Assembly: GCF_004363235.1 (NCBI RefSeq)
Contig: NZ_SNYW01000013.1
Span: 1 to 64,000, forward strand
Length of the DNA: 64,000 bases
Source: Dongia mobilis
GTDB lineage: Bacteria; Pseudomonadota; Alphaproteobacteria; Dongiales; Dongiaceae
Direction: 5' to 3'
The position numbers and the translations under genes are program-made. A model generated the notes under the pieces. That model made no database searches and was not told the origin of the DNA. It saw only the letters and a program-made list of their open reading frames with translations. Within the stretch, counting starts at the first letter, position 1. Each line of letters opens with the position of its first letter. Below, piece by piece: positions 58,984 to 64,000 of the stretch.

Positions 58984-60129
58984 ATGCGCTTTACGTCATC
59001 CAGAACTCTGAAAGCCGGCATCGCCGCCGCGGCACTTGCGGCGGGCCTGGCTGGAACGTCGCTTGCCGATAGTGCCAATCTCGACCAGTTCTCGGCCGAA
59101 GAATTGCTGCCACTCGCCTTGAAGGAAGGGAGCGTCACCGTATTCTCGCTCTCGAGCCGCATCGCCAAGGTGGAAGCAGCGTTCGAAAAAGCCTATCCCG
59201 GAATCGACATGATCGGCGTCGACCTATCCTCGGTAAAGCAGATCGCGCGCGTGACGGCGGAACAGGACGCCGGCGTTTATGCGGTCGACGTTCTCTACAT
59301 GGCTGACACGCCGGTTGCCTTCAAGGAACTCTACCAGGCGGGCCGCGTCCACAATTACGTGCCGCCCCGGATCGCAGCCGAGCTCGACGCAAAATTCCAG
59401 GCGCCGCTCCTCCAGCACCGCCTCTCCACCAAGGTGCTGATGTATAACGAGGCGGCCTATCCCAACGGCGCGCCGATCAGCAATCTCTGGCAACTGACGA
59501 CGCCCGATTGGGAAGGAAGGGTGCTGATGGTCGACCCCATGCAGCGTGGCGAGCTCCTCGATCTTCTGACGGAGATCGCACTGCATCCCGACGAGATGGC
59601 GGCCGCCTACGAAAAGCAGTTCGGCAAGAAGATCGAGGTCGATTCCGATCTCAACGGCGCCGGCGAACAATATATCCGCGACCTTTTCGCCAACGACCTC
59701 ATCCTGGTCTCCAACAGCGACGCGCTCAACAAGGCGGTCGGCGACAAGACCCTAAAGGAGGCGCCGGTCGCCTTTGGCACCTATTCCGACCGCCGCGACA
59801 ACGAGGAGGAAGGCTGGGCACTGCAGATCGCGAATGATGTGGAACCGGCGAACGGCATCCTGTTCCCGGCAGTCCTCGCCATCGCCGACAAGGCGCCGCA
59901 TCCGGCGGCTGCACGCCTGGCCATCGATTTCATGTTCGGCGATGACAGCGCCAATGGCGGCGCGGCGTTTGCGCCCTTCAACGTGCCGGGCGACTATGCG
60001 ACACGGAAGAGCATCGCCGATGACCCGGATTCGGTGCCGCTCGACAGGCTGAAAGCCTGGACCATTGACCCCGAGAAAACGGCGGCGGCGCGCGGGCGTA
60101 TCGCCGACCTCATCATCACCTTGCAGTAA
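58984..60129 (+). CDS. ABC substrate-binding protein, iron/AfuA-like family
   Basis: A 381-residue exported protein (FTSSRTLKAGIAAAALAAGL signal, cleaved near residue 29). GSVTVFSLSSRIAKVEAAFE then KAYPGIDMIGVDLSSVKQIA matches the AfuA/Fe(III)-type binding family, which includes carriers of sugar phosphates and aminoethylphosphonate. The RBS CGGAGGAAA is strong. It is followed by a strong hairpin, then the permease. No Tyr-Tyr iron-binding pair is obvious, which speaks against iron as the ligand. Confidence 0.87.
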   Translation: MRFTSSRTLKAGIAAAALAAGLAGTSLADSANLDQFSAEELLPLALKEGSVTVFSLSSRIAKVEAAFEKAYPGIDMIGVDLSSVKQIARVTAEQDAGVYAVDVLYMADTPVAFKELYQAGRVHNYVPPRIAAELDAKFQAPLLQHRLSTKVLMYNEAAYPNGAPISNLWQLTTPDWEGRVLMVDPMQRGELLDLLTEIALHPDEMAAAYEKQFGKKIEVDSDLNGAGEQYIRDLFANDLILVSNSDALNKAVGDKTLKEAPVAFGTYSDRRDNEEEGWALQIANDVEPANGILFPAVLAIADKAPHPAAARLAIDFMFGDDSANGGAAFAPFNVPGDYATRKSIADDPDSVPLDRLKAWTIDPEKTAAARGRIADLIITLQ

Positions 60130-60139
60130 ACCATTTCAA

Positions 60140-60164
60140 GCCGGGCGGGGATGACCCGCCCGGC
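60140..60164 (+). promoter_or_regulatory. Intra-operon hairpin after binding-protein gene
   Basis: GCCGGGCGGG and its complement form a perfect 10-bp stem around a 5-base loop. There is no T-run after it. It probably protects or raises the level of the binding-protein message relative to the permease, as at 10277-10302. Confidence 0.7.
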
Positions 60165-60187
60165 GCCCATGCTTTAGAGGTTTGTTC

Positions 60188-61920
60188 GTGACGTCCCTGG
60201 TTGCGGCCTTTCATCACCGCTCCGGCCGTGCGCTTCTGGCACCGTTGCTGCTCCTCGCCATGGTGGCGGTGCTGGTGGTGGCGCCCCTCCTCAAAATCCT
60301 GGTGGCGACGTTGAGCCCGGAGGGGCTTGCCGCCTGGAACACGGTTCTCGCCAGCCCGCTCTCGATGAATCTATGGTGGAAGCCGCTCGGCACCACCCTC
60401 ATCCTTGGCGTGGGAGTGGCGTTCGGCTGCCTGCTCATGGGCGGGTTTCTGGCCTGGCTGGTCATCCTCACCGATTTGCCGGGGCGGAAATTCATCGGCG
60501 TTCTCTCGACGCTCCCATTCATGATCCCGAGCTTTGCCACCGCCCTCGCCTGGGGGACCCTGTTCCGCAATTCACGGCTCGGCGGCTCGGCGGGCTTCTT
60601 CGAGGTCAACGGAATCAGCATTCCTGACTGGCTCGCCTGGGGCCTGGCGCCGACGCTCATCGTGCTCATCGCCCATTATTACTCGCTCGCCTACACCATC
60701 ATCGCGGCAGCGCTCTCCTCGGTCGGCGCCGACCTCATCGAATCCGCACATATGGCAGGGGCAAGCCGGAAGCGAATCTTTGTCGGCATCATCCTCCCCG
60801 TGGTGACGCCGGCTTTGGTCTCGGCAGCCTCGCTAACCTTTGCCGGCGCCGTCGCCAATTTCGCGGCCCCCGCCTTGCTGGGTCTGCCGGTGCGCATGCA
60901 GACGCTCTCGACGCGGCTCTTCGGTATGATCGAGACAGGGCAGAACGAACGCGGCTTCGTGTTGGCGCTCCTCCTCATCATCGTCGCGGCGAGCTTCCTC
61001 TGGGCGAGCGACCGCCTGGTCTCGGGGCGCAGGGCGTTCACCACCGTCACCGGCAAGGGCGGGCGCACCAAGCGCTTTGGCCTCGGCCCCTGGCGCTGGC
61101 CTTTGGCGATCCTTGCCGTCGCCATCGGTATCGGCACAACGATCCTCCCCGTCATCGTGCTCGCGGCCTCCAGCCTCGCCCCGCAATCGGGCGCCCTGTT
61201 CTCGAACTGGAACCTGCATTTCTGGCTGGGCGAGGCGGGCGGGCAAATAGCGCAAGGCCAGGCCGGGATCTTCCGCAACCCGGTCCTGATCGAGGCGATG
61301 TGGAACACGATGCGACTTGGCCTCACCGTCGCGCTCCTCACCGTGGCGATGGGCCTGCTGCTCGCCCATACCATTGTGAAGCGGAAGGGGACGCTGATCG
61401 CCAATCTTTTGTCGCAGCTCTGCTTCACGCCGCTCCTGGTGCCGAGCATCGCCTTCGCCGCCGCCTATATCGCTCTTTTCGGGGCGCCGCTCGGGCCATT
61501 GCCCTCGCTCTATGGCACCTTTACGCTCCTTGTGATCGCGGCGGCTGCGCACAACTTGCCCTTCGCGGTGCAATCCGGGCGCTCGGTGCTGGGGCAGATC
61601 TCTAACGACCTCGAGGAAGCGGCGCGATTGACCGGAGCCGGCGCGCTCAGGCGCATGGCGGTGATCGTCTTCCCGCTCGCCATCCGCGGCGTGCTCGCCG
61701 GAGCGATCCTGGTCTTCGTGAAGATGGTGCGAGATCTTTCCCTGGTCGTGCTGCTCTTCAGCGCAACCTCGCCGGTCCTCTCGATGGTCGCCTATCGCTA
61801 TGCCTCGGAGGGTTTCATGCAGTTTGCGAACGCGATCACCCTCCTCATTCTCGTAATCTGTCTTGCCGCCGCTTTGCTCTCGCAGGCATTGCAGGCGCGT
61901 GTCCAGAAGTGGAAGCAGCC

Positions 61921-61924
<4 letters not shown>
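60188..61924 (+). CDS. ABC permease with two fused membrane domains (AfuB/FbpB-like)
   Basis: A 578-residue protein of about twelve membrane helices in two homologous halves, each with an EAA-like loop: LIESAHMAGASRKRIFVGII in the first and LEEAARLTGAGALRRMAVIV in the second. GTG 60188 lies nine bases after AGAGG and is preferred over TTG 60182. The fused form is typical of the iron/AfuB/PhnU-like family. Its TGA overlaps the ATPase start by 4 bases. Confidence 0.9.
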
Positions 61925-63017
<1,093 letters not shown>

Positions 63018-63018
<1 letters not shown>

Positions 63019-63623
63019 TGCGCCTCATCATGCTGCGCCATGGCGAGACCATGTGGAACGTTGATCTCCGCTTGCAGGGCCAGGACAATTCGGAGCTTTC
63101 CCCGCGCGGGATCGAGCAGGCGAAGCGCTTCGTCGGTTTCGCGCGCGCGCTGAAACCCTACCGCGTCGTCGCGTCCGACCTCGGCCGCACAAGAAAGACC
63201 GCCGAGATCATCGGCCATGGCGACGCGCCGACCGATCCGCGCCTGCGCGAGCTCAGCATGGGAAGCTGGACGGGACTTTTGAAAGCCGACCTCATCGCGC
63301 GTGAACCGGAGAAATACCATGCCTGGCGCGCGGGGCATTTCACGCCGGAAGGCGGCGAGACCTGGGACCAGTTCCGCGCCCGGACGGGCGAAGGCTTCCG
63401 CCACTGGCTGAAGGCGGGCGAGGGTGATCTCCTGGCCGTGGTTCATGGCGGCGTCATTCGCGCCGCCATGCACGAATTCATCGGCCTACCGCCCGCTCGT
63501 GTCATCCCGGTGACCCCAGGCACTGCGACCATCCTCAACTTCACGCATGCCGATGCAAAGGAAGCCCAACTCGAAGGCTACAATATCGGCGCCGTCGTAC
63601 CGGACCTAGCGGTCGCGGATTAG
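63018..63623 (+). CDS. Histidine phosphatase (phosphoglycerate-mutase-like)
   Basis: A 201-residue histidine phosphatase from GTG 63018, overlapping the ATPase stop by one base. The RHGE motif is at 7-10 (His8 nucleophile), Arg57 is in DLGRTRKTAE, Glu78 in RELSMGSW, and the second His143 in VVHGGVIRAA. It should remove phosphate from a small phosphoester. As last gene of an importer operon under an RpiR regulator, it may dephosphorylate the imported sugar phosphate. It lacks the features of a true mutase. Confidence 0.87.
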
Positions 63624-63647
63624 TGAGGGGAGCCTTTCTCACTATTG

Positions 63648-63857
63648 TCATTCCCGCGTAAGCGTGTGATTCGGTGTTGGGCTTCGGCGCCTCCTCACGG
63701 GAGCAGGTGGTGTGTCGATAGCCTCGCCGGCTCGGCGTTGGGCCAGCAACCCGTCTGCCTTCACCTGCGCGCTCAACAGGGCGAACGCCAGTTCGCGATA
63801 TGACAGGCTGTCCTTCGGTAGGTTCAGGCCGTTTCGTTCGAACAAAACCTCTACCAC
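63648..63857 (-). pseudogene. Integrase-like fragment (core-binding region)
   Basis: The minus-strand frame gives VEVLFERNGLNLPKDSLSYR then ELAFALLSAQVKADGLLAQR, which has the look of the SAM-like core-binding helices of phage integrases (a GL..PKDS.SYREL...LL.A.VKA pattern). It goes on open to about 63950 but has no good start, and the C-terminus after RRAGEAI is atypical. Likely a degraded relic. No attachment site or tRNA is visible nearby. Confidence 0.4.
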
Positions 63858-64000
63858 GAACTCGACAGGCCTAGTGCGGCCGCGTGCCCGTAGCCTCCCG
63901 ATGGCCGGGATGACGATGGCCAGCCCTCGCCTTGCATCTCGATCACTCGGTTAGAAAGGCGGTGCGGCCGGGCTACTTCGTAGGCGGTGGGCAGGTGGCA

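Overview
The window looks like a chromosomal segment of a GC-rich alphaproteobacterium, probably a member of Rhodospirillales or a close relative. The basis is codon and GC character, the ECF sigma/FecR/CHASE2-cyclase block, and the many ABC importers with polyamine-, sugar- and iron-type architecture. That placement is inferred from gene content only; no rRNA or tRNA gene was seen.

Layout. (1) 0-8.6 kb: an ECF sigma factor, its likely membrane anti-sigma factor and a secreted subtilase, next to a FecR-domain protein, a CHASE2 adenylate cyclase, a second Gly/Asn-repeat secreted protein and the start of a probable giant surface protein. Three of these genes share an upstream GGAAT-N17-CGTT motif, so the block reads as one envelope or surface regulon. 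(2) 9.2-17.8 kb: a divergent solute-uptake and catabolic locus (binding protein and ATPase one way; DeoR regulator, two permeases, aminoglycoside/choline-kinase-like phosphotransferase and GlpA/GlpB-like oxidoreductases the other way). (3) 18-28 kb: a DAO-type oxidoreductase, then an eight-gene minus-strand operon that joins a polyamine-type ABC importer, a phytanoyl-CoA-dioxygenase-like hydroxylase and an AcoABC-type TPP-dependent dehydrogenase. (4) 28-39 kb: a GATase1-AraC-PAS regulator, an M20 amidohydrolase overlapping a CobW-type GTPase, and a carnitine-type cassette (CaiD-like hydratase, ADP-forming acyl-CoA ligase, carnitine dehydrogenase-like enzyme, LysR regulator, peptide-type binding protein).

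(5) 39.4-51 kb: an accessory region full of insertion-sequence debris (IS3 5' and 3' fragments, IS21-like terminal repeats, a transposase tail). It carries broken genes (methyltransferase and endonuclease I with in-frame amber codons, frameshifted XRE regulator), a trypsin-like protease paired with a PD-(D/E)xK nuclease-like protein (possible defence pair), Cys-rich secreted proteins and a secreted protein ending in a phage tail-collar-like domain. (6) 51.7-57.6 kb: a copper/heavy-metal island behind a perfect FNR-type box, with a His-rich YVTN propeller, DUF2933, a truncated isoprenylcysteine-methyltransferase-like protein, a Met-rich periplasmic protein, a CPH-type P1B ATPase and a truncated DUF411 protein. 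(7) 58-63.6 kb: an RpiR-regulated AfuABC-like importer with a histidine phosphatase, then a degraded integrase-like fragment at the right edge.

The strongest candidates for something new are the shared ECF promoter regulon, the protease-nuclease pair, the PhyH-Aco-ABC operon, the kinase plus GlpA/B-like pathway and the carnitine cassette with an ADP-forming ligase.
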